A DNA stretch of 64,000 bases from Lamellibrachia columna (Eukaryota; Annelida; Polychaeta; Sabellida; Siboglinidae), in the NCBI GenBank assembly GCA_963662155.1, contig OY759263.1, forward strand, positions 28,374,023 through 28,438,022. Reading direction: 5' to 3'. Under the pieces are notes generated by a model that was not told the DNA's origin, did not search any database, and saw nothing but the letters and a program-made list of their open reading frames with translations. Both the position numbers and the translations under genes were made by a program. Shown here piece after piece: positions 42,001 to 57,000 of the stretch (within the stretch, counting starts at the first letter, position 1; every line of letters begins with the position of its first letter).

Positions 42001-45000
42001 CCGTGGTTTCCACAGGGGCTGTGGTGGATCCTGCCAGAAGAACATCATGTCAAATGCATCCATTGGTTTGAACGAAGACTTTTTAACAACACATTGAACA
42101 TCCATATATATAAATGGAATAACATTGAACATTATGCTGATTCATCAATGTTATGTGATTTGTTTCCAAGCTACAATTTTCGCTTTTGCATTATCAAACC
42201 TCATGTATTCATTTTGAAATATGAAACAACGAATGCGATTGATATTTTCAGTACACCTTTATATTTTAAAATAGCTGCAAAGCACTCCTTCTGTTTTCTT
42301 CGTGTGGTATCAAAGGTAGAGCTATATCATTTCTATATTTCCAAAATTACAACTGGAAAGGGATACACATAACTGCATTTGTAAACATTCGGTCGGTGTT
42401 ACCTGAAGCAGTCGTACTTTCTATCTCGAGAATAGTAGTATCCAATGATGCAGTAGTAGAAGAAGTCGCTGAAGTAGTGTCTTCCTCGGTAGTTTTCCCT
42501 TCTACTTTCGTACTTGCTACAGTTGGTGAATAGTCAAAATTCAACAATAAATTACAAATATCAGAGTTATAGTATATTTATTTTCTATTTAGTATAATTA
42601 ATATCAATCGTTCCATATGTTCAACAAATTAGCAGTTTCGTAGATAGTTCAATTGGGTAATAAAATATTAATAACGGACGAATAGATAAAACGATTAGTT
42701 GAGATCATTCTTGTACCTTCGCTAGTTGTTTCGACGAAAGATGTTGTTCCTTCGATTGTTGTTTGTGCAGCTGTTCCAGTGGTCTCTTTCGAAATTATTG
42801 TTTCGGATGACCCCGTGGTAACATCCGCAGCTGTGGTTTTTGCTGAAAAAAAATTATTTGAAATAGAACTAAGCATTTAGTAGATGCAGGAATTAAATTA
42901 TTTTCTGTAATGACATTTATATTGGTAAAGAAGTCTCATTGCCTACCCATCAAAATTACACTTATTTTTTAAACAGAAATGACAGTCATTTACCTTCGCT
43001 CGTTGTCTCAACAGATTGCGTCGTTCCTTCGATTGTACTTGTTTCAACTGACTCTGTAGTCGCTGCCGACGACAAGCTATCCGTCGATTCCGTTGTTTCC
43101 ACAGGGGCTGTGGTGGATCCTGCCAGAAGAATATCATGTCAAATGCATTCATTGGTTTGAACGAAGACTTTTTTTAACAACACATTGAACATCCATATAT
43201 ATAAATGGAATAACATTGAACATTATGCTGATTCATCAATGTTATGTGATTTGTTTCCAAGCTACAATTTTCGCTTATGCTTTATCAAACCTCATGTATT
43301 CATTTTGAAATATGAATCAACGAATACGATTGATATTTTCAATACAACTATATATTTTAAAATAGCTGCAAAGCACTCCTTCTGTTTTCTTCGTGTGGTA
43401 TCAAAGATAGAGCTATATCATTTCTATATTTCCAAAATGACAACTGGGAAGGGATACACATAACTGCATTAGTAAACATTCGGTCGGTGTTACCTGAAGC
43501 AGTCGTACTTTCTATCTCGGGAGTAGTAGTATCCAATGATGCAGTAGTAGAAGACGTCGCTGAAGTAGTGTCTTCCTCGGTAATTTTCCCTTCTACTACC
43601 GTACTTGCTACAGTTGGTGAATAGTCAAAATTCAATAATAAATTACAAATATCCGAGTTATAATATATTTATTTTCTAATTATTATAATTAATATAAATC
43701 GTTCCATATGTTCAACAAATTACCAGTTTCGTAGATATTTCAATTGGGTAATAAAATATTAGTAACGGGCGAATAGATAAAACGATTAGTTGAGATCATT
43801 CTTGTACCTTCGCTAGTTGTTTCGACGAAAGATGTTATACCTTCGATTGTTGTTTGTGCAGCTATTCCAGTGGTCTCTGTCGAAGTTATTGTTTCGGTTG
43901 ACCCCGTGGTAACATCCGCAGCTGTGGTTGTTGCTGATAAAAAATTATTTGAAATAGAACTAAGCATTTAGTAGATGCAGGAATTAAATTATTTTCTGTA
44001 ATGACATTTATATTGGTAAAGAAGTCTCATTGCCTACCCATCAAAATTACACTTATTTTTTAAACAGAAATGACAGTCATTTACCTTCGCTCGTTGTCTC
44101 AACAGATTGCGTCGATCCTTCGATTGTACTTGTTTCAACTGACTCTGTAGTCGCTGCCGACGACAAGCTATCCGTCGATTCCGTTGTTTCCACAGGGGCA
44201 GTGGTGGATCCTGCCAGAAGAATATCATGTCAAATGCTTTCATTGGTTTGAACGAAGACTTTTTTTAACAACACATTGAACATCCATATATATAAATGGA
44301 ATAACATTGAACATTATGCTGATTCATCAATGTTATGTGATTTGTTTCCAAGCTACAATTTTCGCTTATGCTTCATCAAACCTCATGTATTCATTTTGAA
44401 ATATGAAACAACGAATACGATTGATATTTTCAATACAACTATATATTTTAAAATAGCTGCAAAGCACTCCTTCTGTTTTCTTCGTGTGGTATCAAAGATA
44501 GAGCTATATCATTTCTATATTTCCAAAATGACAACTGGAAAGGGATACACATAACTGCATTTGTAAACATTCGGTCGGTGTTACCTGAAGCAGTCGTACT
44601 TTCTATCTCGAGAGTAGTAGTATCCAATGATGCAGTTATAGAAGACGTCGCTGAAGTAGTGTCTTCCTCGGTAGTTTTCCCTTCTACTTTCGTACTTGCT
44701 ACAGTTGGTGAATAGTCAAAATTCAACAATAAATTACAAATATCAGAGTTATATTATATTTATTTTCTATTTATTATAATTAATATCAATCGTTCCATAT
44801 GTTCAACAAATTAGCAGTTTCGTAGATATTTCAATTGGGTAATAAAATATTAATAACGGACGAATAGATAAAACGATTAGTTGAGATCATTCTTGTACCT
44901 TCGCTAGTTGTTTCGACGAAAGATGTTGTTCCTTCGATTGTTGTTTGTGCAGCTGTTCCAGTGGTCACTTTCGAAATTATTGTTTCGGATGACCCCGTGG

Positions 45001-48000
45001 TAACATCCGCAGCTGTGGTTGTTGCTGAAAAAAAATTATTTGAAATAGAACTAAGCATTTAGTAGATGCAGGATTAAATTATTTTCTGTAATGACATTTA
45101 TATTGGTAAAGAAGTCTCATTGCCTACCCATCAAAATTACACTTATTTTTTAAACAGAAATGACAGTCATTTACCTTCGCTCGTTGTCTCAACAGATTGC
45201 GTCGTTCCTTCGATTGTACTTGTTTCAACTGACTCTGTAGTCGCTGCCGACGACAAGCTATCCGTCGATTCCGTTGTTTCCACAGGGGCTGTGGTGGATC
45301 CTGCCAGAAGAATATCATGTCAAATGCTTTCATTGGTTTGAACGAAGACTTTTTTTAACAACACATTGAACATCCATATATATAAATGGAATAACATTGA
45401 ACATTATGCTGATTCATCAATGTTATGTGATTTGTTTCCAAGCTACAATTTTCGCTTATGCTTCATCAAACCTCATGTATTCATTTTGAAATATGAAACA
45501 ACGAATACGATTGATATTTTAAATACAACTTTATATTTTAAAATAGCTGCAAAGCACTCCTTCTGTTTTCTTCCTGTGGTATCAAAGATAGAGCTATATC
45601 ATTTCTATATTTCCAAAATGACAACTGGAAAGGGATACACATAACTGCATTTGTAAACATTCGGTCGGTGTTACCTGAAGCAGTCGTACTTTCTATCTCG
45701 AGAGTAGTAGTATCCAATGATGCAGTAGTAGAAGACGTCGCTGAAGTAGTGTCTTCCTCGGTAATTTTCTCTTCTACTACCGTACTTGCTACATTTGGTG
45801 AATAGTCAAAATTCAATAATAAATTACAAATATCCGAGTTATAATATATTTATTTTCTATTTATTATAATTAATATAAATCGTTCCATATGTTCAACAAA
45901 TTACCAGTTTCGTAGATATTTCAATTGGGTAATAAAATATTAGTAACGGGCGAATAGATAAAACGATTAGTTGAGATCATTCTTGTACCTTCGCTAGTTG
46001 TTTCGACGAAAGATGTTATACCTTCGATTGTTGTTTGTGCAGCTATTCCAGTGGTCTCTGTCGAAGTTATTGTTTCGGTTGACCCAGTGGTAACATCCGC
46101 AGCTGTGGTTGTTGCTGATAAAAAATTATTTGAAATAGAACTAAGCATTTAGTAGATGCAGGAATTAAATTATTTTCTGTAATGACATTTATATTGGTAA
46201 AGAAGTCTCATTGCCTACCCATCAAAATTACACTTATTTTTTAAACAGAAATGACAGTCATTTACCTTCGCTCGTTGTCTCAACAGATTGCGTCGATCCT
46301 TCGATTGTACTTGTTTCAACTGACTCTGTAGTCGCTGCCGACGACAAGCTATCCGTCGATTCCGTTGTTTCCACAGGGGCAGTGGTGGATCCTGCCAGAA
46401 GAATATCATGTCAAATGCTTTCATTGGTTTGAACGAAGACTTTTTTTAACAACACATTGAACATCCATATATATAAATGGAATAACATTGAACATTATGC
46501 TGATTCATCAATGTTATGTGATTTGTTTCCAAGCTACAATTTTCGCTTATGCTTCATCAAACCTCATGTATTAATTTTGAAATATGAAACAACGAATACG
46601 ATTGATATTTTCAATACAACTATATATTTTAAAATAGCTGCAAAGCACTCCTTCTGTTTTCTTCGTGTGGTATCAAAGATAGAGCTATATCATTTCTATA
46701 TTTCCAAAATTACAACTGGAAAGGGATACACATAACTGCATTTGTAAACATTCGGTCGGTGTTACCTGAAGCAGTCGTACTTTCTATCTCGAGAATAGTA
46801 GTATCCAATGATGCAGTAGTAGAAGAAGTCGCTGAAGTAGTGTCTTCCTCGGTAGTTTTCCCTTCTACTTTCGTACTTGCTACAGTTGGTGAATAGTCAA
46901 AATTCAACAATAAATTACAAATATCAGAGTTATAGTATATTTATTTTCTATTTAGTATAATTAATATCAATCGTTCCATATGTTCAACAAATTAGCAGTT
47001 TCGTAGATATTTCAATTGGGTAATAAAATATTAATAACGGACGAATAGATAAAACGATTAGTTGAGATCATTCTTGTACCTTCGCTAGTTGTTTCGACGA
47101 AAGATGTTGTTCCTTCGATTGTTGTTTGTGCAGCTGTTCCAGTGGTCTCTGTCGAAATTATTGTTTCGGATGACCCCGTGGTAACATCCGCAGCTGTGGT
47201 TGTTGCTGAAAAAAAATTATTTGAAATAGAACTAAGCATTTAGTAGATGCAGGAATTAAATTATTTTCTGTAATGACATTTATATTGGTAAAGAAGTCTC
47301 ATTGCCTACCCACCAAAATTACACTATTATTTTTTAAACAGAAATGACAGTCATTTACCTTCGCTCGTTGTCTCAACAGATTGCGTCGTTCCTTCGATTG
47401 TACTTGTTTCAACTGACTCTGTAGTCGCTGCCGACGACAAGCTATCCGTCGATTCCGTTGTTTCCACAGGGGCTGTGGTGGATCCTGCCAGAAGAATATC
47501 ATGTCAAATGCATTCATTGGTTTGAACGAAGACTTTTTTTAACAACACATTGAACATCCATATATATAAATGGAATAACATTGAACATTATGCTGATTCA
47601 TCAATGTTATGTGATTTGTTTCCAAGCTACAATTTTCGCTTATGCTTTATCAAACCTCATGTATTCATTTTGAAATATGAATCAACGAATACGATTGATA
47701 TTTTCAATACAACTATATATTTTAAAATAGCTGCAAAGCACTCCTTCTGTTTTCTTCGTGTGGTATCAAAGATAGAGCTATATCATTTCTATATTTCCAA
47801 AATGACAACTGGGAAGGGATACACATAACTGCATTAGTAAACATTCGGTCGGTGTTACCTGAAGCAGTCGTACTTTCTATCTCGGGAGTAGTAGTATCCA
47901 ATGATGCAGTAGTAGAAGACGTCGCTGAAGTAGTGTCTTCCTCGGTAATTTTCCCTTCTACTACCGTACTTGCTACAGTTGGTGAATAGTCAAAATTCAA

Positions 48001-51000
48001 TAATAAATTACAAATATCCGAGTTATAATATATTTATTTTCTAATTATTATAATTAATATAAATCGTTCCATATGTTCAACAAATTACCAGTTTCGTAGA
48101 TATTTCAATTGGGTAATAAAATATTAGTAACGGGCGAATAGATAAAACGATTAGTTGAGATCATTCTTGTACCTTCGCTAGTTGTTTCGACGAAAGATGT
48201 TATACCTTCGATTGTTGTTTGTGCAGCTATTCCAGTGGTCTCTGTCGAAGTTATTGTTTCGGTTGACCCCGTGGTAACATCCGCAGCTGTGGTTGTTGCT
48301 GATAAAAAATTATTTGAAATAGAACTAAGCATTTAGTAGATGCAGGAATTAAATTATTTTCTGTAATGACATTTATATTGGTAAAGAAGTCTCATTGCCT
48401 ACCCATCAAAATTACACTTATTTTTTAAACAGAAATGACAGTCATTTACCTTCGCTCGTTGTCTCAACAGATTGCGTCGATCCTTCGATTGTACTTGTTT
48501 CAACTGACTCTGTAGTCGCTGCCGACGACAAGCTATCCGTCGATTCCGTTGTTTCCACAGGGGCAGTGGTGGATCCTGCCAGAAGAATATCATGTCAAAT
48601 GCTTTCATTGGTTTGAACGAAGACTTTTTTTAACAACACATTGAACATCCATATATATAAATGGAATAACATTGAACATTATGCTGATTCATCAATGTTA
48701 TGTGATTTGTTTCCAAGCTACAATTTTCGCTTATGCTTCATCAAACCTCATGTATTCATTTTGAAATATGAAACAACGAATACGATTGATATTTTCAATA
48801 CAACTATATATTTTAAAATAGCTGCAAAGCACTCCTTCTGTTTTCTTCGTGTGGTATCACAGATAGAGCTATATCATTTCTATATTTCCAAAATGACAAC
48901 TGGAAAGGGATACACATAACTGCATTTGTAAACATTCGGTCGGTGTTACCTGAAGCAGTCGTACTTTCTATCTCGAGAGTAGTAGTATCCAATGATGCAG
49001 TTATAGAAGACGTCGCTGAAGTAGTGTCTTCCTCGGTAGTTTTCCCTTCTACTTTCGTACTTGCTACAGTTGGTGAATAGTCAAAATTCAACAATAAATT
49101 ACAAATATCAGAGTTATATTATATTTATTTTCTATTTATTATAATTAATATCAATCGTTCCATATGTTCAACAAATTAGCAGTTTCGTAGATATTTCAAT
49201 TGGGTAATAAAATATTAATAACGGACGAATAGATAAAACGATTAGTTGAGATCATTCTTGTACCTTCGCTAGTTGTTTCGACGAAAGATGTTGTTCCTTC
49301 GATTGTTGTTTGTGCAGCTGTTCCAGTGGTCACTTTCGAAATTATTGTTTCGGATGACCCCGTGGTAACATCCGCAGCTGTGGTTGTTGCTGAAAAAAAA
49401 TTATTTGAAATAGAACTAAGCATTTAGTAGATGCAGGATTAAATTATTTTCTGTAATGACATTTATATTGGTAAAGAAGTCTCATTGCCTACCCATCAAA
49501 ATTACACTTATTTTTTAAACAGAAATGACAGTCATTTACCTTCGCTCGTTGTCTCAACAGATTGCGTCGTTCCTTCGATTGTACTTGTTTCAACTGACTC
49601 TGTAGTCGCTGCCGACGACAAGCTATCCGTCGATTCCGTTGTTTCCACAGTGGCTGTGGTGGATCCTGCCAGAAGAATATCATGTCAAATGCTTTCATTG
49701 GTTTGAACGAAGACTTTTTTTAACAACACATTGAACATCCATATATATAAATGGAATAACATTGAACATTATGCTGATTCATCAATGTTATGTGATTTGT
49801 TTCCAAGCTACAATTTTCGCTTATGCTTCATCAAACCTCATGTATTCATTTTGAAATATGAAACAACGAATACGATTGATATTTTAAATACAACTTTATA
49901 TTTTAAAATAGCTGCAAAGCACTCCTTCTGTTTTCTTCGTGTGGTATCAAAGATAGAGCTATATCATTTCTATATTTCCAAAATGACAACTGGAAAGGGA
50001 TACACATAACTGCATTTGTAAACATTCGGTCGGTGTTACCTGAAGCAGTCGTACTTTCTATCTCGAGAGTAGTAGTATCCAATGATGCAGTAGTAGAAGA
50101 CGTCGCTGAAGTAGTGTCTTCCTCGGTAATTTTCTCTTCTACTACCGTACTTGCTACATTTGGTGAATAGTCAAAATTCAATAATAAATTACAAATATCC
50201 GAGTTATAATATATTTATTTTCTATTTATTATAATTAATATCAATCGTTCCATATGTTCAACAAATTACCAGTTTCGTAGATATTTCAATTGGGTAATAA
50301 AATATTAGTAACGGGCGAATAGATAAAACGATTAGTTGAGATCATTCTTGTACCTTCGCTAGTTGTTTCGACGAAAGATGTTGTTCCTTCGATTGTTGTT
50401 TGTGCAGCTATTCCAGTGGTCTCTGTCGAAGTTATTGTTTCGGTTGACCCCGTGGTAACATCCGCAGCTGTGGTTGTTGCTGATAAAAAATTATTTGAAA
50501 TAGAACTAAGCATTTAGTAGATGCAGGAATTAAATTATTTTCTGTAATGACATTTATATTGGTAAAGAAGTCTCATTGCCTACCCATCAAAATTACACTT
50601 ATTTTTTAAACAGAAATGACAGTCATTTACCTTCGCTCGTTGTCTCAACAGATTGCGTCGATCCTTCGATTGTACTTGTTTCAACTGACTCTGTAGTCGC
50701 TGCCGACGACAAGCTATCCGTCGATTCCGTTGTTTCCACAGGGGCAGTGGTGGATCCTGCCAGAAGAATATCATGTCAAATGCTTTCATTGGTTTGAACG
50801 AAGACTTTTTTTAACAACACATTGAACATCCATATATATAAATGGAATAACATTGAACATTATGCTGATTCATCAATGTTATGTGATTTGTTTCCAAGCT
50901 ACAATTTTCGCTTATGCTTCATCAAACCTCATGTATTCATTTTGAAATATGAAACAACGAATACGATTGATATTTTCAATACAACTATATATTTTAAAAT

Positions 51001-54000
51001 AGCTGCAAAGCACTCCTTCTGTTTTCTTCGTGTGGTATCAAAGATAGAGCTATATCATTTCTATATTTCCAAAATGACAATTGGAAAGGGATACACATAA
51101 CTGCATTTGTAAACATTCGGTCGGTGTTACCTGAAGCAGTCGTACTTTCTATCTCGAGAGTAGTAGTATCCAATGATGTAGTTATAGAAGACGTCGCTGA
51201 AGTAGTGTCTTCCTCGGTAGTTTTCCCTTCTACTTTCGTACTTGCTACAGTTGGTGAATAGTCAAAATTCAACAATAAATTACAAATATCAGAGTTATAT
51301 TATATTTATTTTCTATTTATTATAATTAATATCAATCGTTCCATATGTTCAACAAATTAGCAGTTTCGTAGATATTTCAATTGGGTAATAAAATATTAAT
51401 AACGGGCGAATAGATAAAACGATTAGTTGAGATCATTCTTGTACCTTCGCTAGTTGTTTCGACGAAAGATGTTATACCTTCGATTGTTGTTTGTGCAGCT
51501 GTTCCAGTGGTCTCTGTCGAAGTTATTGTTTCGGTAGACTCCGTGGTAACATCCACAGCTGTGGTTGTTGCAGAAAAAAAAAACTTGAAATAGAGCTAAG
51601 CATTTAGTAGATGCAAGAATTAAATTATTTTCTCTAATGAGAGTTATATTGGAAAAAAAGTCACATTGCCTACCCTTCAAAATTACACTTATTGTTTAAA
51701 CAGAAATGACAGTCATTTACCTTCGCTCGTTGTCTCAACGGATTTCGTCGTTCCTTCGATTGTACTTGTTTCAACTGACTCTGTAGTCGCTGCCGACGAC
51801 AAGCTATCCGTCGATTCCGTTGTTTCCACAGGGGCTGTGTTGGATCCTGCCAGAAGAATATCATGTCAAATGCATTCATTGGTTTGAAAGAAGACTTTTT
51901 TTAACAACACATTGAACATCCATATATATAAATGGAATAACATTGAACATTATGCTCATTCATCAATGTTATGTGATTTGTTTCCAAGCTACAATTTTCG
52001 CTTTTGCATTATCAAACCTCATGTATTCATTTTAAAATTTGAAACAACGAATGCGATTGATATTTTCAGTACACCTTTATATTTTAAAATAGCTGCAAAG
52101 CACTCCTTCTGTTTTCTTCGTGTGGTATCAAAGATAGAGCTATATCATTTCTATATTTCCAAAATGACAACTGGAAAGGGATACACATAACTGCATTTGT
52201 AAACATTTGGTCGGTGTTACCTGAAGCAGTCGTACTTTCTTTCTCGAGAGTAGTAGTATCCAATGATGCAGTAGTAGAAGAAGTCGCTGAAGTAGTGTCT
52301 TCCTCGATAGTTTTCCCTTCTACTTCCGTACTTGCTACAGTTGGTGAATAGTCAAAATAAAAAAATAAATTACAAATATCATAGTTATAATATATTTATT
52401 GTCTATTTATTATAATTAATATCAATCGTTCCATATGTTCAACAAATTAGCAGTTTCGTAGATATTTCAATTGGGTAATAAAATATTAATAACGGACGAA
52501 TAGATAAAACGATTAGTTGAGATCATTCTTGTACCTTCGCTAGTTGTTTCGACGAAAGATGTTGTTCCTTCGATTGTTGTTTGTGCAGCTGTTCCAGTGG
52601 TCTCTTTCGAAATTATTGTTTCGGATGACCCCGTGGTAACATCCGCAGCTGTGGTTGTTGCTGAAAAAAAATTATTTGAAATAGAACTAAGCATTTAGTA
52701 GATGCAGGAATTAAATTATTTTCTGTAATGACATTTATATTGGTAAAGAAGTCTCATTGCCTACCCATCAAAATTACACTTATTTTTTAAACAGAAATGA
52801 CAGTCATTTACCTTCGCTCGTTGTCTCAACAGATTGCGTCGTTCCTTCGATTGTACTTGTTTCAACTGACTCTGTAGTCGCTGCCGACGACAAGCTATCC
52901 GTCGATTCCGTTGTTTCCACAGGGGCTGTGGTGGATCCTGCCAGAAGAATATCATGTCAAATGCATTCATTGGTTTGAACGAAGACTTTTTTTAACAACA
53001 CATTGAACATCCATATATATAAATGGAATAACATTGAACATTATGCTGATTCATCAATGTTATGTGATTTGTTTCCAAGCTACAATTTTCGCTTATGCTT
53101 TATCAAACCTCATGTATTCATTTTGAAATATGAATCAACGAATACGATTGATATTTTCAATACATCTATATATTTTAAAATAGCTGCAAAGCACTCCTTC
53201 TGTTTTCTTCGTGTGGTATCAAAGATAGAGCTATATCATTTCTATATTTCCAAAATGACAACTGGAAAGGGATACACATAACTGCATTAGTAAACATTCG
53301 GTCGGTGTTACCTGAAGCAGTCGTACTTTCTATCTCGAGAGAAGTAGTATCCAATGATGCAGTAGTAGAAGACATCGCTGAAGTAGTGTCTTCCTCGGTA
53401 ATTTTCCCTTCTACTACCGTACTTGCTACAGTTGGTGAATAGCCAAAATTCAATAATAAATTACAAATATCCGAGTTATAATATATTTATTTTCTAATTA
53501 TTATAATTAATATAAATCGTTCCACATGTTCAACAAATTACCAGTTTCGTAGATATTTCAATTGGGTAATAAAATATTAGTAACGGGCGAATAGATAAAA
53601 CGATTAGTTGAGATCATTCTTGTACCTTCGCTAGTTGTTTCGACGAAAGATGTTATACCTTCGATTGTTGTTTGTGCAGCTATTCCAGTGGTCTCTGTCG
53701 AAGTTATTGTTTCGGTTGACCCCGTGGTAACATCCGCAGCTGTGGTTGTTGCTGATAAAAAATTATTTGAAATAGAACTAAGCATTTAGTAGATGCAGGA
53801 ATTAAATTATTTTCTGTAATGACATTTATATTGGTAAAGAAGTCTCATTGCCTACCCATCAAAATTACACTTATTTTTTAAACAGAAATGACAGTCATTT
53901 ACCTTCGCTCGTTGTCTCAACAGATTGCGTCGATCCTTCGATTGTACTTGTTTCAACTGACTCTGTAGTCGCTGCCGACGACAAGCTATCCGTCGATTCC

Positions 54001-57000
54001 GTGGTTTCCACAGGGGCTGTGGTGGATCCTGCCAGAAGAACATCATGTCAAATGCATTCATTGGTTTGAACGAAGACTTTTTTAACAACACATTGAACAT
54101 CCATATATATAAATGGAATAACATTGAACATTATGCTGATTCATCAATGTTATGTGATTTGTTTCCAAGCTACAATTTTCGCTTTTGCATTATCAAACCT
54201 CATGTATTCATTTTGAAATATGAAACAACGAATGCGATTGATATTTTCAGTACACCTTTATATTTTAAAATAGCTGCAAAGCACTCCTTCTGTTTTCTTC
54301 GTGTGGTATCAAAGATAGAGCTATATCATTTCTATATTTCCAAAATTACAACTGGAAAGGGATACACATAACTGCATTTGTAAACATTCGGTCGGTGTTA
54401 CCTGAAGCAGTCGTACTTTCTATCTCGAGAGTAGTAGTATCCAATGATGCAGTAGTAGAAGACGTCGCTGAAGTAGTGTCTTCCTCGGTAGTTTTCCCTT
54501 CTACTTTCGTACTTGCTACAGTTGGTGAATAGTCAAAATTCAACAATAAATTACAAATATCAGAGTTATAGTATATTTATTTTCTATTTATTATAATTAA
54601 TATCAATCGTTCCATATGTTCAACAAATTAGCAGTTTCGTAGATATTTCAATTGGGTAATAAAATATTAATAACGGACGAATAGATAAAACGATTAGTTG
54701 AGATCATTCTTGTACCTTCGCTAGTTGTTTCGACGAAAGATGTTATACCTTCGATTGTTGTTTGTGCAGCTGTTCCAGTGGTCTCTGTCGAAGTTATTGT
54801 TTCGGTTGACCCAGTGGTAACATCCGCAGCTGTGGTTGTTGCTGATAAAAAATTATTTGAAATAGAACTAAGCATTTAGTAGATGCAGGAATTAAATTAT
54901 TTTCTGTAATGACATTTATATTGGTAAAGAAGTCTCATTGCCTACCCATCAAAATTACACTTATTTTTTAAACAGAAATGACAGTCATTTACCTTCGCTC
55001 GTTGTCTCAACAGATTGCGTCGATCCTTCGATTGTACTTGTTTCAACTGACTCTGTAGTCGCTGCCGACGACAAGCTATCCGTCGATTCCGTTGTTTCCA
55101 CAGGGGCAGTGGTGGATCCTGCCAGAAGAATATCATGTCAAATGCTTTCATTGGTTTGAACGAAGACTTTTTTTAACAACACATTGAACATCCATATATA
55201 TAAATGGAATAACATTGAACATTATGCTGATTCATCAATGTTATGTGATTTGTTTCCAAGCTACAATTTTCGCTTTTGCATTATCAAACCTCATGTATTC
55301 ATTTTGAAATATGAAACAACGAATGCGATTGATATTTTCAGTACACCTTTATATTTTAAAATAGCTGCAAAGCACTCCTTCTGTTTTCTTCGTGTGGTAT
55401 CAAAGATAGAGCTATATCATTTCTATATTTCCAAAATTACAACTGGAAAGGGATACACATAACTGCATTTGTAAACATTCGGTCGGTGTTACCTGAAGCA
55501 GTCGTACTTTCTATCTCGAGAGTAGTAGTATCCAATGATGCAGTAGTAGAAGACGTCGCTGAAGTAGTGTCTTCCTCGGTAGTTTTCCCTTCTACTTTCG
55601 TACTTGCTACAGTTGGTGAATAGTCAAAATTCAACAATAAATTACAAATATCAGAGTTATAGTATATTTATTTTCTATTTAGTATAATTAATATCAATCG
55701 TTCCATATGTTCAACAAATTAGCAGTTTCGTAGATATTTCAATTGGGTAATAAAATATTAATAACGGACGAATAGATAAAACGATTAGTTGAGATCATTC
55801 TTGTACCTTCGCTAGTTGTTTCGACGAAAGATGTTGTTCCTTCGATTGTTGTTTGTGCAGCTGTTCCAGTGGTCTCTTTCGAAATTATTGTTTCGGATGA
55901 CCCCGTGGTAACATCCGCAACTGTGGTTGTTGCTGAAAAAAAATTATTTGAAATAGAACTAAGCATTTAGTAGATGCAGGAATTAAATTATTTTCTGTAA
56001 TGACATTTATATTGGTAAAGAAGTCTCATTGCCTACCCATCAAAATTACACTTATTTTTTAAACAGAAATGACAGTCATTTACCTTCGCTCGTCGTCTCA
56101 ACAGATTGCGTCGTTCCTTCGATTGTACTTGTTTCAACTGACTCTGTAGTCGCTGCCGACGACAAGCTATCCGTCGATTCCGTTGTTTCCACAGGGGCTG
56201 TGGTGGATCCTGCCAGAAGAATATCATGTCAAATGCATTCATTGGTTTGAACGAAGACTTTTTTTAACAACACATTGAACATCCATATATATAAATGGAA
56301 TAACATTGAACATTATGCTGATTCATCAATGTTATGTGATTTGTTTCCAAGCTACAATTTTCGCTTATGCTTTATCAAACCTCATGTATTCATTTTGAAA
56401 TATGAATCAACGAATACGATTGATATTTTCAATACAACTATATATTTTAAAATAGCTGCAAAGCACTCCTTCTGTTTTCTTCGTGTGGTATCAAAGATAG
56501 AGCTATATCATTTCTATATTTCCAAAATGACAACTGGAAAGGGATACACATAATTGCATTAGTAAACATTCTGTCGGTGTTACCTGAAGCAGTCGTACTT
56601 TCTATCTCGAGAGAAGTAGTATCCAATGATGCAGTAGTAGAAGACGTCGCTGAAGTAGTGTCTTCCTCGGTAATTTTCCCTTCTACTACCGTACTTGCTA
56701 CAGTTGGTGAATAGCCAAAATTCAATAATAAATTAAAAATATCCGAGTTATAATATATTTATTTTCTAATTATTATAATTAATATAAATCGTTCCACATG
56801 TTCAACAAATTACCAGTTTCGTAGATATTTCAATTGGGTAATAAAATATTAGTAACGGGCGAATAGATAAAACGATTAGTTGAGATCATTCTTGTACCTT
56901 CGCTAGTTGTTTCGACGAAAGATGTTATACCTTCGATTGTTGTTTGTGCAGCTATTCCAGTGGTCTCTGTCGAAGTTATTGTTTCGGTTGACCCCGTGGT

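Larger units (their letters stand above)
42587..51314. repeat. Four-unit higher-order repeat, period about 4,365 bp (units 40-43, 44-47)
   Basis: Units 44-47 repeat units 40-43. Shared private variants include TTTPEIES in E1 of 40/44, SITASL in 41/45, and VVEEKITEED with SKVTTGT in 42/46. The offset is 4,363 bp up to about 47,320 and 4,365 bp after it, because unit 44 has a 2-bp insertion in the E2-E3 intron. A third copy is units 54-57. Confidence 0.8.
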
